From Hirsutella rhossiliensis (taxonomy: Eukaryota; Ascomycota; Sordariomycetes; Hypocreales; Ophiocordycipitaceae), in contig NW_025408688.1 of NCBI RefSeq assembly GCF_020360975.1, positions 186,001 through 250,000 of the forward strand: a stretch of DNA of 64,000 bases, read 5' to 3'. Below are positions 39,727-50,213 of the stretch, in pieces; positions within the stretch are counted from its first letter, which is position 1; every line of letters begins with the position of its first letter. The notes under the pieces are model-generated. The model did not search any database. It saw only the letters and a program-made list of their open reading frames with translations, and was not told the origin of the DNA. A program made the position numbers and the translations under genes.

Positions 39727-42038
39727 AGGGATTTCCCGGTGATCTGCCGGATCGGATGATTCGCCGGATTTTGGTTCCCTTGCATTCCGGTGAAGATTTG
39801 AGTGAAACTCCACGAAAATAATATGAAACAATCTCACATTAAAGCAGAAGCAAGAAAGATGCCTAGCAATTCCATTCAATCTACTTCGCAGTCATCAAGC
39901 CACCGTGGCCGCTTCCTGTGGCGTCCCGATCGCGCAAGTCCCCGCATTGCGACTACCATCTCCTGGTCGCGCTCGACAGCCAATGATGGCTTTTGGGACG
40001 TGAGGAAGTGGTCAATGCCGGCTTTGGATCTTTACGCAACTTAATGTTTGGCGATTTTGAGTGTTCCGGAGCTGTCGTCGGTTCTGGTGGAGCCGAAATG
40101 GCGACGACAATCTCGTCTCGAACGCCCGGACTCTTCTCGCGAGTCTGTGGAGCAACAGAGGTCCGGATCCCATTTCCGACATTTTTTTCTGGTTCTTTCG
40201 CTTGAGCTCTTTCCGTATCTGCCTGTTTTTCTCCCGCTCTTGTTGTCTGGCTTCCTTTGCCTGACGTCTTTGCTCAGTTTTTGCCTCCCGCTGCCTTCTC
40301 TTCTCCAGAGCGAGAACTTTGAGGTTTGCCGCCTTTTGCTGTCGCTCAAACCTTTGTCGTTCTTTCTCCAAGGCCTCTTCTTGCTTCTGAGTCTCCATGG
40401 CTGCTTTCTTCAAGCGCGCTTGGGCCACTTTTGCAGGGCTAAATACCTGCGCCGAGTTAGGATCTACACGATCGAAAAGGTAATCCTTCAGAGCTTTACC
40501 GCGCATTCTGCGCTGCTTTTCGTGAAAGATAGTCTCCGAAGTCCCTGATTCTCATATCGAAGCAATTCGTTCTGAGATTGGAGACTTTCGAGAGTACTTT
40601 GAGCTTCCGACTGTCTCGGCTAGCGTTTTTGAGGATCCATCGACTACCTTGTCGACAAGTCGGCGCAAATCCCGAGCAGTGGGCTGCTGCAGGGCGAGCG
40701 AGTCAACGGAGCTGTCGCCAGACTCAGACTCATCTTCTGTTTTCTCCGCGATCTGCGACAAAACGACTTCAGGGTCAAATGGGAGGAGTCCGGTCCGTTT
40801 CCAACCACTTGCGATGTTCTCCGCCGAGAAAGATGACCCGAATGCGTTCCAAAATAACGACCAGAACTCGCGTTTCGATAGCCCGATGAGTCCCTGTGTC
40901 TTTGCAGTCCACTGGATGAGCTGGTTGGTGTATGCGGTCGAAAGAGGGCCAAAAAGGGACACATCAAGGGGCTGCAGCCTGTGCGTGGAATGCGGCGGAA
41001 ACACGGCAACGATTATCCGATGCTGGTCACACCACTCCAGGAAGTCCATATTGACATGACTAGAGTGTCCGTCGGTAATCAGGAGGCGGTAATCCCGGCC
41101 GTTTCGCGCCTTTTCTTTCGTGAACCGGTCGAAAACACCAATGAGCCATTCCTTTCCAAGTTCATGGTTCGTCCAACCCGTTTCTGAGGTTGTGAAAACG
41201 CCGCTTGGTGCTCCGGATCAAACTCCGTGAGCCAGGAGTCCTGAACTTGCCCTGGCTTGCCTTGGTAGATGAGAAACGGGGGTAGCGCGGTCAGGTCTTG
41301 ACAGACACATGCCAGGAACGTGATCCATGATCTGTTGCCATCCTGCGCAGCACCGATCAATTTTCCTTGCTTCTTGGCACGAACAGAGAATACTCTCTTG
41401 GTACGATTGATGACGCCGAGGAGAAAGCCCTTTTCGTCCACATTATACGTGTTGCAAGGCAGGATGTCGTATTTCTCGATTTTCTCGCCAATCTTGTACG
41501 ATCAGCAATGAAGGGATGGACTTGGGCACCTACTTACAAGCTCATAGTAGGCTCTGTATCTAGAAGCATTGTCTGCTCTCTTTCTTGCGATATCAAAACC
41601 GTCGAACCAAGTGCAACCGAGCTCATCGCTGTTACGTCGGACGAAGCTATACGGCCAGTCCTTTCCGACCTCAATTTTGGCGATATCCTGGGCAAAACTT
41701 TTGATCATCGGCAGCGTAGGCGGAATCCCACGTGATGAAAGCTTGCGAATATACGCAACAAGATCCCTTTCTTGCTGTTTTGAGAGACGTGACTTATACA
41801 AACTGTCGGCATCCCGTCTTGACCTCTGTTTGCCTTGGTGTCGCCGTCGCAGGGTAGTCTCGTCGCAATTGAACTGACGCGCAGTCTTGGCATAGTTAAC
41901 AGTGTCACACAGCTTCAGAAACTCAAGCGCTTCATCAATCGGGGCCATGGTGGTGGAGAAATTCAGGATTGAAGTGGAGACGTGAACTGGCGGTGAATCC
42001 GGCGAATCGCCCGATCCGGCAGATCACCGGAAATCCCT
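39727..42038 (-). mobile_element. Pogo/Fot1-like transposon nested in the hAT
   Basis: Terminal inverted repeats of about 45 bp begin AGGGATTTCCCGGTGATC on the left and AGGGATTTCCGGTGATC on the right (complement), differing by one indel and a few changes. TA dinucleotides flank both ends (39725-39726, 42039-42040), as expected for TA-targeting Tc1/mariner-pogo elements. The 2312-bp element encodes one transposase on the minus strand. Confidence 0.92.
40012..41948 (-). pseudogene. Pogo/Fot1-like transposase with 45-nt intron, frameshifted
   Basis: Starts MAPIDEALEFLKLC with an HTH ('NYAKTARQFNCDETTLRRR') and a CENP-B-type HTH. An intron 41493-41537 (GTAAGT donor, TGCTGAT branch, ACAAG acceptor) joins exon 1 to the exon holding 'NVDEKGFLLGVINR' (first Asp). 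A one-base loss in a T-run near 41195-41198 hides 'ITDGHSSH' (second Asp) in another frame, after which 'HSTHRLQPLDVSLFGPL' holds the third. Two further frameshifts near 40600 and 40530 break the C-terminal coiled coil ('RLKKAAMETQKQEEALEKER'). Length and order match a Fot1-type enzyme, but the copy needs repair at several points. Confidence 0.8.
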
Positions 42039-42195
42039 TACTGGCAGTTGCTTTTCCAGGCCGTGTCACTAAGCTTTCTTTTGCGTTTTACCTGACACGT
42101 TTGATCGTGAAATATATCTTTGGGTGCGTCTGCCATATTACTGGGGAAATATTTGTAGCCGGTGGCCAAATGGGACAGCTCTGCACTTGACTGCA

Positions 42196-44447
42196 ATGGC
42201 GCATACAGCAGAAGGCGAGGCGCTGTCAGCCGCCCTTTCTAGTGTCCCGTCCACCAGTTTTAGCGCTCCCGAGAGCTCCCCGACCTTGACACATCACCTT
42301 CGATCGACTACGTTGGATATGAAGGCATCGATTGAATCGCCTCTCGGTTTCTCCATACGCAAGTATAGAAAAGAGCGCGGACGGGATGGGTATGGGAGCA
42401 TGGGTTCGATATCGAGAAAACCGATTCCGGTCATCGGTTTTGGCTTTGCAAGGCCTGCCACGGGAAGAAGGCTACAATTACCCATATGTACGATGCTGCA
42501 TCCACAAGTCAAGCGAACAGTCACATGGAAGAAATTCACCACATCAACAAAGGCGGGCCAATGCTACCACAGAGGAAGAAGCAACGCACTCTTTTCGACG
42601 TGGTTGACCTAGACTCCAACCGACCGAAGGATCAGGCTCTGATGAATGCCTTCATCTCGTCCTTTGAACCGCTTCGCTTTCAACATCTCTTGATACGCTG
42701 GGTGGCATGCGACAACATACCATTCCACAAACTGGAGAGTCCGTACTTTCGCGACCTTATGGCTTACGCGAACAGCGCAATTGCGGATTCGGGCAGTATT
42801 CCCACTCATAGCACAATACGCGACTGGATTGTGCGCTCCTTCAATTGTCACAAAGGTGTCGTGACGGAATTGCTTCGTCGGTCGCTCAGCCGCATCAACG
42901 TCTCCTTTGATGCTTGGTCCTCCCGAAAATTCACATCTCTGCTCGGCCTTACCGTACACTTTATTGATGACGAAGGGAAGTTCCGTACGTTTCTCCTCGG
43001 CTTGCCACGGATTGAAGGTCGCCACTGTGGAGAAAACCTGGCCGACCGTGTCAGCGAGATAATCCACGAGTATGGGTTCGAGGATCGCGTTGGATATTTT
43101 GTCACAGACAATGCGGAGAGCAACGACACGTGCCTTGAAGACTTGGGCGCTGAGTTGGGGTTCAACAAGCAGCATCGTCGGCTCCGTTGCTGCGGCCACA
43201 TCATCAACCTCGTCGCCCGATCCATCCTTTTCGGCACGGACGCCGACGCGTTCGAAGAGGATTGCCAAGCCAACAAAGAGATCCAAGATGAGGTCAGACT
43301 CTGAGATCAAGGGCCCCATCGGCAAGTTGCACAATATCGTTCACTGGGTGGAAAGGTCTGGGCAGCGCATTGAAAGGCTCCACATGCTCCAATCCATCGA
43401 GAACACCGCCCTGGGCCTCGAAGACAAAACAACCTACGATGTGGTCATGGACAACGCTACTCGCTGGAACTCGTCCGAAGCGATGATGGAGCGGGGCTAC
43501 ATGCTTCGCAATGCACTCGATTCGCTGGTCCAAGCGGAAGTGACAGAGTGGAATCAATATGTGGCGAGAAGGACACAGCACGGGGCAAAGCCGATGCCGA
43601 AGAAGTGCCGCAAGAAGCCTACAATTGTGGACGACCAGATGGTCACTGAGGACTGGTCCGTTATTGCAGAGTATTTGGCGATCCTGAAACCATTGAAGAT
43701 CGCGACAAAGCGCCTAGAGGGCCAGCCACGACAAGGCAAATTCGGCGCGATTTGGGAAGTTTTGCTCACAATGGAGTGGCTTCTGAAGCACCTAGAAGAG
43801 GCAAAGCTACAGCACGAACGGGACGAGGAACCGTACCTGCGAATCGGCTGCAATCTCGGCTGGATGAAGCTGGATCAATACTACGCCCTTACGGAGGATA
43901 GCCCTGCGTACCTCGCGAGCCTCGTCCTCCATCCCGCGTTTCGCTGGTCCACCGTCGAGTCGCAGTGGTCCGATCATCCGGACTGGTTGGCCAGAGGAAG
44001 GGCGGCTGTGCAAGAGCTATGGGAGGAGTACCGAACCTCGCGGTCGAGCAAGATACGATACCCGAGGAGCCCACAGCTGCAAGGAAGACAACGGACCTAG
44101 ATGACTTCATGACCTCAATTAGGAAACTTGGCGCCCAACCTGCGCCCTCACCGTCCTCCACGCGTGACGAATACGCAGAATGGGTGGCCAGTACCGATCC
44201 GGGCGATTGTCTTGTGGACAATCCCATCCAGTACTGGCTTCTCCGCAGACGCCAGTATCCACGCTTGTCGCGAATGGCAATCGACCTCTTTTCTATTCCG
44301 GCAATGTCTTCAGAGCCGGAGAGAATATTTAGCCTTGCCGGACAGATGGTCACAGCTCAGAGAGGCCGCCTCAAAGCGGACCTTATCGGGGCGGCTCAGT
44401 GTATTTCGTCGTGGGAAAAAAGTGGAGTTATCCAGATATCCAAATGA
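42196..44447 (+). pseudogene. hAT transposase, frameshifted
   Basis: ATG 42196 opens the N-terminus. The BED zinc finger (W-L-C-x2-C ... H-M ... H-x4-H, about 42430-42545) is in frame with the 42486 ORF, so a frameshift lies near 42400. The core continues 'LLIRWVACDNIPFHKLE', 'RINVSFDAWSSRK' (first Asp) and 'GYFVTDNAESND' (second Asp), then 'RCCGHIINLVA'. A frameshift near 43300 leads to 'MDNATRWNSSEAMMERG' and the insertion domain. Another near 44040 leads to the C-terminal dimerisation region 'QYWLLRRRQYPRLSRMAID' and 'SSEPERIFSLAGQM'. All hAT domains are present in order, so recent decay is likely. Confidence 0.85.
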
Positions 44448-44454
44448 GATCCAA

Positions 44455-44545
44455 ATCGACTCAAATCAAATCAAATCAAATCAGATCCATGATTTTGCCA
44501 TCCAAATCAAATCAAATTGGACCCCGGATTTGATTTGATTTATCT
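44455..44545. repeat. hAT subterminal CAAAT repeats, right
   Basis: AATCAAATCAAATC and the complementary GATTTGATTTG run up to the right terminal repeat, mirroring the left array at 39530-39660. Confidence 0.8.
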
Positions 44546-44786
44546 ATTTGCAAGTCTGTATCTAGGAGTTCTAGCAGGACCAGTTTGGTCAGATTTTATA
44601 CAGGAACTTTCCCCGTCATTGTACCAGCGCACTTCTCATGTCAGGTCAGTCTCCCACTTTGCAGGTTCAATGCTGACGAATTGAAGTACGCTAGGTCCAG
44701 AGGCGCGATCCTGAGTTTAAGGAGCCTCGCCACCGCTCCTACGTCAAGCGACTCTCTCGCTTTGAAGAGAACGGACGAAGATGCCG

Positions 44787-45889
44787 CAGCGCTGACATCA
44801 ATTCAAGTATCAATTCAAGTATATCAAGTAAGTCAAGTAAGTTGACTGCTAAAATTATTTCAAGTAAGTAAGTCCATGGTGTCCGAAACTTGATATACTT
44901 GATATAGGTACTTGAAATGAAATATTTTCAAGCTTATTAACTCAAGCTATAGGGTATGCGATGAAGGCTTCTAGCCATCGCACCAATGGCAGACGGTAGG
45001 GCGCAGCAGGGATCGCGTCGCAAACCGCGCGTGTTTTTGCTTTTGCAGGCGATACGTGTCTCAGCTCAAATCGAGGGTCCTAGGGCTTCGCCCCGTCATT
45101 CCTTTCCCGAAAGACTTTAGTTCGCGATCTTCCAGTTCGCCAGTGGCCCACTATGGCAGCCCAGCAGCTGTCTCTAACATCGCTTTTGGCGACTAGCGCC
45201 CATCGCAAATCACTCAAACAGCAGCTCGACGCTGCCTCTGTTAATGTCGAATCCGGAAGAACGACGCTTGCCGAGCTTCCTACGGTTCGCATTGGCTGCA
45301 AAAAGTATATACCAGAAGAATATATGGCAAACAAGAACCGCGAAGGCCGGCGAAGCTGGATTCAAGCGCACGGGTTCTTCCTCACTGAAATTAGTCCTGA
45401 TTTACAGACCTTGCAGACCTACTTGGTGTGCTCGAGATGTGATGAGCAAGGGAAGAGCTCGTGATTTGTGGCAATTGTGGTGGAAGGATCATCAAGAAGA
45501 ATATCCACGCCTGAGCAAGTTTGCCCTCGACGTAATGGCGGTTCTTGCCATGTCTGTCGACCCTGAGCGAACATTCAGCGTCACAAAGCTAACCCTGAGC
45601 TCGCAAAGGCATAGCCTGAGTCCAGAAGTCATAGAGGAGATACAGTGTCTGCGGAATTGGCTGGGCCATGGAGCGATCAATGTTGGTGAGATCGTCAGCC
45701 TTGGTAACGAACTGAAAGGCTTAGATGAAGAGGAGGCATGTTAGTACCCCTGATTGTGATCCGACCCCAGATATCAAGTATATCAAGTATATCAATTCAA
45801 TTCAAGTTAATCAAGTTGACAGGCGATTTTATTTCAAGTAATCAAGTTACACCCTCAAACTTGACTTACTTGAATTGAAGTCAGCACTG
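44787..45889 (+). mobile_element. Short internally deleted hAT (1103 bp)
   Basis: Ends CAGCGCTGACATCAATTC and (complement) CAGTGCTGACTTCAATTC, flanked by a perfect 8-bp duplication AGATGCCG at 44779-44786 and 45890-45897. CAAGTA/TCAAGT subterminal arrays occupy about 44800-44950 and 45775-45880. Only scraps of a transposase gene remain inside, so it could move only with help from an autonomous relative. It differs in ends and subterminal motif from the hAT at 39509. Confidence 0.9.
45153..45744 (+). pseudogene. hAT transposase remnant (N-terminal scrap fused to dimerisation region)
   Basis: The first frame (ATG 45153, MAAQQLSLTSLLATSAHRK) runs to 45464. The second frame ends in the hAT C-terminal dimerisation region 'WWKDHQEEYPRLSKFALDVMA' and 'SVDPERTFSVTKLTLSSQR', followed by 'IQCLRNWLGHG'. 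The catalytic core that should lie between is missing. It sits within the deleted hAT at 44787-45889. Confidence 0.7.
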
Positions 45890-45897
45890 AGATGCCG

Positions 45898-46562
45898 GCC
45901 TATCGCCTGCAAAGGATAGGTCGGGAACTCGTCCAACGCCGCCAGAGACACTACAACAATCTTCCGTAGCTAGAAGCTTTGTTCGGAGAGCAGAGCAGCC
46001 AGCCTCATGTTGTGTTGGGCACGCCGCTTCCAGCAACCCAACAAAGCCCGCGGCTCTTCAGGGCACTGGCTCCCGTGCAGCGAACGGCCCATCCAAGAGT
46101 CTCACACTCTAATGCATCGACTGTCCGAAGCAGCCATGGTAGTATCAGAGATTACAGTTACTTGGCTGGTAGATTCCACAGAGGTGGGAAAGACTCGCAA
46201 GATGATTCTGCCAGGGCCGGGGCGAGAGCCAAGCGGGCCGCGATCCAGCGCGGACACCGTTCACGACGCCGTGCAGGGAATCTGTGTCATTGACCCCTCT
46301 CATATCCCAACTCGGCGTCACGGAAGGTTCATGTGTTCTGGGTAAGGATATTCTTGCGCTTCCGTTGCAAACAGTTTGTTTCAGCTAACTATGGAAGATA
46401 GATGCAAGTCAAGATCGAATGCAGCCGAGCGGGCTTCTGGATGAGGATCGGGTAGCTAATAATGGAGACGACAGAGACCGGTTCTCTGAATCTGATATGG
46501 ACGCCGAGGACTATTTCAACCTGCTACTTTCGCCCGTTCGACCGCGTCGCCACGTCAACAAT
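45898..46562 (+). other. Possible host gene remnant with an intron, cut by pogo
   Basis: An open frame 46007-46345 lies just upstream of a good intron candidate (GTAAGG near 46341, GCTAACT branch, ATAG acceptor ending about 46400). The sequence after it reads an acidic frame ('DRMQPSGLLDEDRVANNGDD', 'MDAEDYFNLLLSPVRPRR') until the TA at 46563 where the pogo element begins. The frame upstream of the donor does not join cleanly. No family recognised. Confidence 0.3.
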
Positions 46563-46661
46563 TACCCGTTGGCGGGGCCTCTGGCAGCCAACTAAGGGGC
46601 CCCTTCCCCTTAGTTGGGCCCAAAATTCCCGGACAGCCCCAAAACTCCCGGACGCGCGCCT

Positions 46662-47171
46662 CGTGGGCAAATCCGGGCACACAGCCGCCACAGCGTCCTA
46701 TGAGTGTCTAAATATATTTTCTAGACATGCAAATTGTAGAGCCAATGGCCCTTATTATTTGAGGCTATTGACGATATAGAAAACACGCGTTATGCGGCGT
46801 TGCACGGCGTTGAGGCGCGCACCTATTACTGTTGAAGTGTGTAGCCCGTATTCGGCTCTTCCCAATTTATATACCGGTACTTTCTTGATCCGAATTCGGT
46901 GCCTGAGAAGCTCGGAAGTATTGTACGATCCCTTGAAGCCTCTTCCACCCCGGAATGAGCGGCGTTGGGGTGACCGGCGGCGACGATGGCGGCGTGGCCC
47001 CCGGCGGCGGCGATGACCCCAATATACTGTCAACCTCGTCAAAGGAGGCAGTGCATAGTGTAGAATCGAGTGAGGCTTCTTGTGTGTTCTCGTCAGGCGC
47101 GGGCTCGTTCGGTTCGCTCGTTTCGTAGGGCTCAGGTTGAGGCTTCTTTTCTGACGATATGATGATCTCAA
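46662..47171 (-). other. Pogo 3' non-coding region with conserved open frame
   Basis: Between the transposase stop and the left terminal repeat. A frame (47171-46755) ending in a stop is also open in the fragment at 31030-31293 ('TVYWGHRRRR', 'RGFKGS.NTS.LLRHRIRIKK', 'VIGARLNA'). Sharing may just reflect DNA conservation. Confidence 0.35.
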
Positions 47172-47342
47172 TAGACTGCTCTCTTTGGAGGTGAGGCCAT
47201 TGAATTGATTGCAGAGGCCGCGCCGAGGCGCAAGCTCTATCGACGGCTTCTTCCTCGGCAGCTGTGCGCTGCGTGCGTGTTGTATCGATCGTGAACTGGT
47301 CTCGTGGTCTGAGGAGTCTGTTGTAGACCTCTTCGCTGCTCT

Positions 47343-49216
47343 CTAGGGCAAGGAATCCTCGCTCTTCCCGACGAAGTCAAGCCATTGTTTGATAGTCAGT
47401 CTCTTCATCTTTCCGTTCACCAGCTGCACCTTGTTTTTACGGTATTCGTCAAGGAGTTGCTGTCGCTCGCGCCGTATAATGCCACGCATCGAGAGGAGCA
47501 GTTGGCGTTGACTTTTCTCTTCTTCGAGCCGAAGCGTGCGTTCACGAGATTTACGGATATCTTCTAGGCTGACGCTAGTGTAGAAAGTGCCCTCGGCAGC
47601 CTTGACGGCCTTGCCGCACCTCGGGCGGCTGCTTATCTTCTCGATGCGTTGTAGGCGGTCTTTATAGCACTTGGCCAGTGTAGAGCTAAGAAGAGATGCC
47701 TCTGTGACGGCCTGGGAGACGTTGGAAAGCCTGCCACGCGTTGGAGAGCTTAGAATCTCGTGATAACGCGTTCGAAGGTCTTGTACAGTGTCGGCAGCCT
47801 GTTGGAAGCGTGTTTCCTTAGGGAGGAGCGATGCGAACGCTGGGTTAACGGCCTGTGATACCTTCAGCTGCTCGGCCACGAGCTTCTTCATTGCCGGCTG
47901 CTCTGTGGGAGGGTAGATGCCCATTTTTTCGAAGCCCCCTATGATATAACACGCTGCGAAGCCCTCTTTGAACCCTTCCCAGAAAGACTTGAGGAAATCG
48001 TGCCTCGTGAAGTTCAGCTCCCCTGACTCGATGAACTTATGTAGGATTTTCTGCTGTGCGTGCTTAAGAGGCTGGAAAACGCCTACATCGAGCGGCTGAA
48101 GGATATGCGTTGAATGCGGAGGGAACACCGCGACGATGATGTCAAATTTGATGCAATATTGTATGAAATCGAGGCCTGTATGCCCAGTGAAGCCGTCGAT
48201 GACGAGAAGACGATGAATTCGCTCGTTTTCCGGGATAAGGCGTGGCTCTGCCTCGAGGAAGGGATATTCGGGCTCTCTGCACCACTCATCTACACCAAAC
48301 CACTCCTCAAGGGTCTTTCCGGTGCGTTGAGCACGGGCAGACCGCTTCCAAGACCATACATTAAACTGGTGTATCCAATCAAACGTTATCTCGCCGTTGC
48401 TGAAGCCTGTGTCGGATCGTGCGAATCGTATATCGTCGGGGGCGTTGATCTCGGCCCAAGACTCACAAGGGAAGGTCTTGAACACCAGCCAAGGCGGATC
48501 GTGTCCCCAACCGCGTTGGCAGCGGCAATAAGCGTACAAGACTCGCGATTCCCTGGGTCAGAGACTTGAGGGCGTTGATGACGCGTTGTACGCACTATAA
48601 CGACGTGAATGCGTTCTCGTAAACTTCCAATACGGATGCCGCACTCGTCTTCGTTCCAGACCTCTGAGGGGCCGATTCCATACGAGCTGATGATCTCCTT
48701 AAGCCTCGAGAAGAACTTCTCAACGTATGACACATCGTTGGCCTCAAATACCTTCCTGGACTTCTCTACGGCCTTTAAATATGTGGTTCGAAGCTCTGGG
48801 TGATCCTGAAGCCAACGACGATACCAGTTTTTGCCTGGTGGCTTCGCATTAGGGTTACGGCGCTGAAGGAGCGTTAGAGCGGCCGATTCGACCTGTATCT
48901 TGCTCGCTGGGAAGCCAGAGCGTTGTAGCCATGTCACGTAGGCGGCGATGGCATCGTCTTCGTTGTCAGAGAGCAGCCTTGGCCGGCCACGGCTTCGAAC
49001 GCGACCCTGAAGCCATCGTGGATGCCGCTTGACGCCGTCGTGTACCGTAGAGCTCGGTACGCCGAAGATCTGAGCCGCCTGCCGTATTGTGACTGTGTTG
49101 GGGAGCGCGCGGCGCGTCTGACGGCGCCGCCCTTGTGCGATGGCATCGCGGGAGTCTATAACTAGCTCCACAGCCCTTGACGTGGCCGTCGGCTCAAGCC
49201 CGACGTATTGAGACAT
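47343..49216 (-). pseudogene. Pogo/DDE transposase with a single frameshift
   Basis: ATG 49216 (MSQYVGLEPTATSRAVELV). HTH 'NTVTIRQAAQIFGVPSSTVHDGV' and a CENP-B-type HTH 'NWYRRWLQDHPELRTTYLKAVE' are followed by the first Asp in 'NEDECGIRIG'. One base is missing near 48495-48500. The second frame (48539-47343) then carries 'VIDGFTGHTGLDFIQYC' (second Asp), 'HSTHILQPLDVGVFQPL' (third Asp), and a basic coiled-coil C-terminus ('SRERTLRLEEEKSQRQLLL'). Apart from that single base the gene looks intact, in keeping with its perfect terminal repeats. A sequencing or assembly error is possible. Confidence 0.82.
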
Positions 49217-49399
49217 TGAAACACGTGCTGCGCATCACGCGTTCTTGTGTTTTGGTGGGAATGCGCACTATTTACGAAGCAGCTACGATGGCGGGGCTGT
49301 AGGCGCGCGTCCGGGAGTTTTGGGGCTGTCCGGGAATTTTGGGCCCAACTAAGGGGAAGGGGCCCCTTAGTTGGCTGCCAGAGGCCCCGCCAACGGGTA

Positions 49400-49453
49400 A
49401 GTGGCGAAGACACTTAGTTGGGCTGCTGTGGGCCCCACACCTTGACCAACGGG
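49400..49453. repeat. Second, diverged pogo-type terminal repeat
   Basis: ACTTAGTTGGGCTGCTGTGG...CCAACGGG followed by TA (49454-49455) resembles the outer half of the adjacent pogo right end. It looks like the end of a related, older element immediately beside the intact one. Confidence 0.5.
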
Positions 49454-49487
49454 TAATGCCGAGATAAAGAGAGCCACAGGACGTTGT

Positions 49488-50090
49488 CTAGTTACTTTGA
49501 AGCGGGCATACGTATCTGGAGTGATGTGGCCATGATAATTTATCCGTCATCCACTTCACACGCATCGCAGAACGCGACAGGAGTCTCGAGGCGTGCTGCT
49601 TCTGGGCCGCGCGAGGGGCCCGCATACCGTGCCTCTTCATTAGCTCCCGGCCAGGCGTTGGGAGGATGCTCATACGGGGGGTCAAGGGGTGCCGCTCATC
49701 TAGGGAGCGTAGACGGACCGCGGCGCGTCCCTGGGCGTCTGGGAGGAGCAGCGTGGTAGGGGGGATCCCGGTTTCGCGGTGGAGGGCCACAATGGGCATG
49801 GTACACCAAACGGGCGCGATAGCGCGCATCGCGACGTTTAAGGTCAGCTGGATCCTATTCTTCAGGTAGGTGATCCGCGGCGGAACTAAGCGGGCAGTCC
49901 CCCACACAGGCCGAAGCGCTCCCGGGTACCATACATGGGCGCCGTATAAGAGGATCGGGAGGACGCAGGCCGTGACCGCATGCCGTGTCGACCGGGGAGG
50001 GATTCCGCGCCGGGTGTTTGAGAGGTTCTGGAGGAACCCTGCGGCCTTCCTCGCCTTCGCGGCCCAATGGAACACGGAGGAAGAAGCAGG
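49488..50090 (-). pseudogene. LINE ORF2 fragment (after the RT core)
   Basis: Open minus frame: 'HWAAKARKAAGFLQNLSNT', 'AVTACVLPILLYGAHVWYPG', 'YLKNRIQLTLNVAMRAI', 'PIVALHRETGIPPTTLLL' and 'RAAVRLRSLDERHPL'. This is the region between reverse transcriptase and RNase H in Tad1-like ORF2. The RT active site and RNase H are missing. The frame is open for 195 codons, so decay is modest. Confidence 0.7.
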
Positions 50091-50213
50091 GCAAGGGGAT
50101 AAATATAGGGCCTATGACAAAAGGGAAGAATCAACACACATGCACCCCAAAAAAACTATGCCCTTTGCCCTGCTTTCTTCGTGAGACTAATATACAACTA
50201 TATACGGCAAGAT

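Larger units (their letters stand above)
39509..44558 (+). mobile_element. hAT transposon, complete ends, with nested pogo
   Basis: Terminal inverted repeats CAGACTTGCAAATAGATAAATC (left, from 39509) and its complement (right, ending 44558) are flanked by a perfect 8-bp duplication TATCTAGG at 39501-39508 and 44559-44566, the hallmark length for hAT. Arrays of ATCAA(AT) follow each end. The transposase (42196-44447, plus) is frameshifted. A whole pogo element (39727-42038) lies between the left end and the gene and must be the younger insertion. Confidence 0.92.
46565..49397 (-). mobile_element. Pogo-type transposon with 97-bp perfect terminal inverted repeats
   Basis: Left repeat 46565-46661 and right repeat 49301-49397 begin CCCGTTGGCGGGGCCTC and are identical over 97 bp by eye. 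TA dinucleotides flank both (46563-46564, 49398-49399). Each repeat contains an internal palindrome CCAACTAAGGGGC...CCCCTTAGTTGG. The 2833-bp element carries one transposase gene on the minus strand. Perfect terminal repeats suggest it is recent. Confidence 0.93.

Noticed and set aside
40048..40548. 166-codon plus-strand frame with hydrophobic Leu/Phe-rich sequence (membrane protein?)
   Set aside because: It is the antisense of the Lys/Glu/Arg-rich coiled coil of the nested pogo transposase, which naturally yields Leu/Phe codons.
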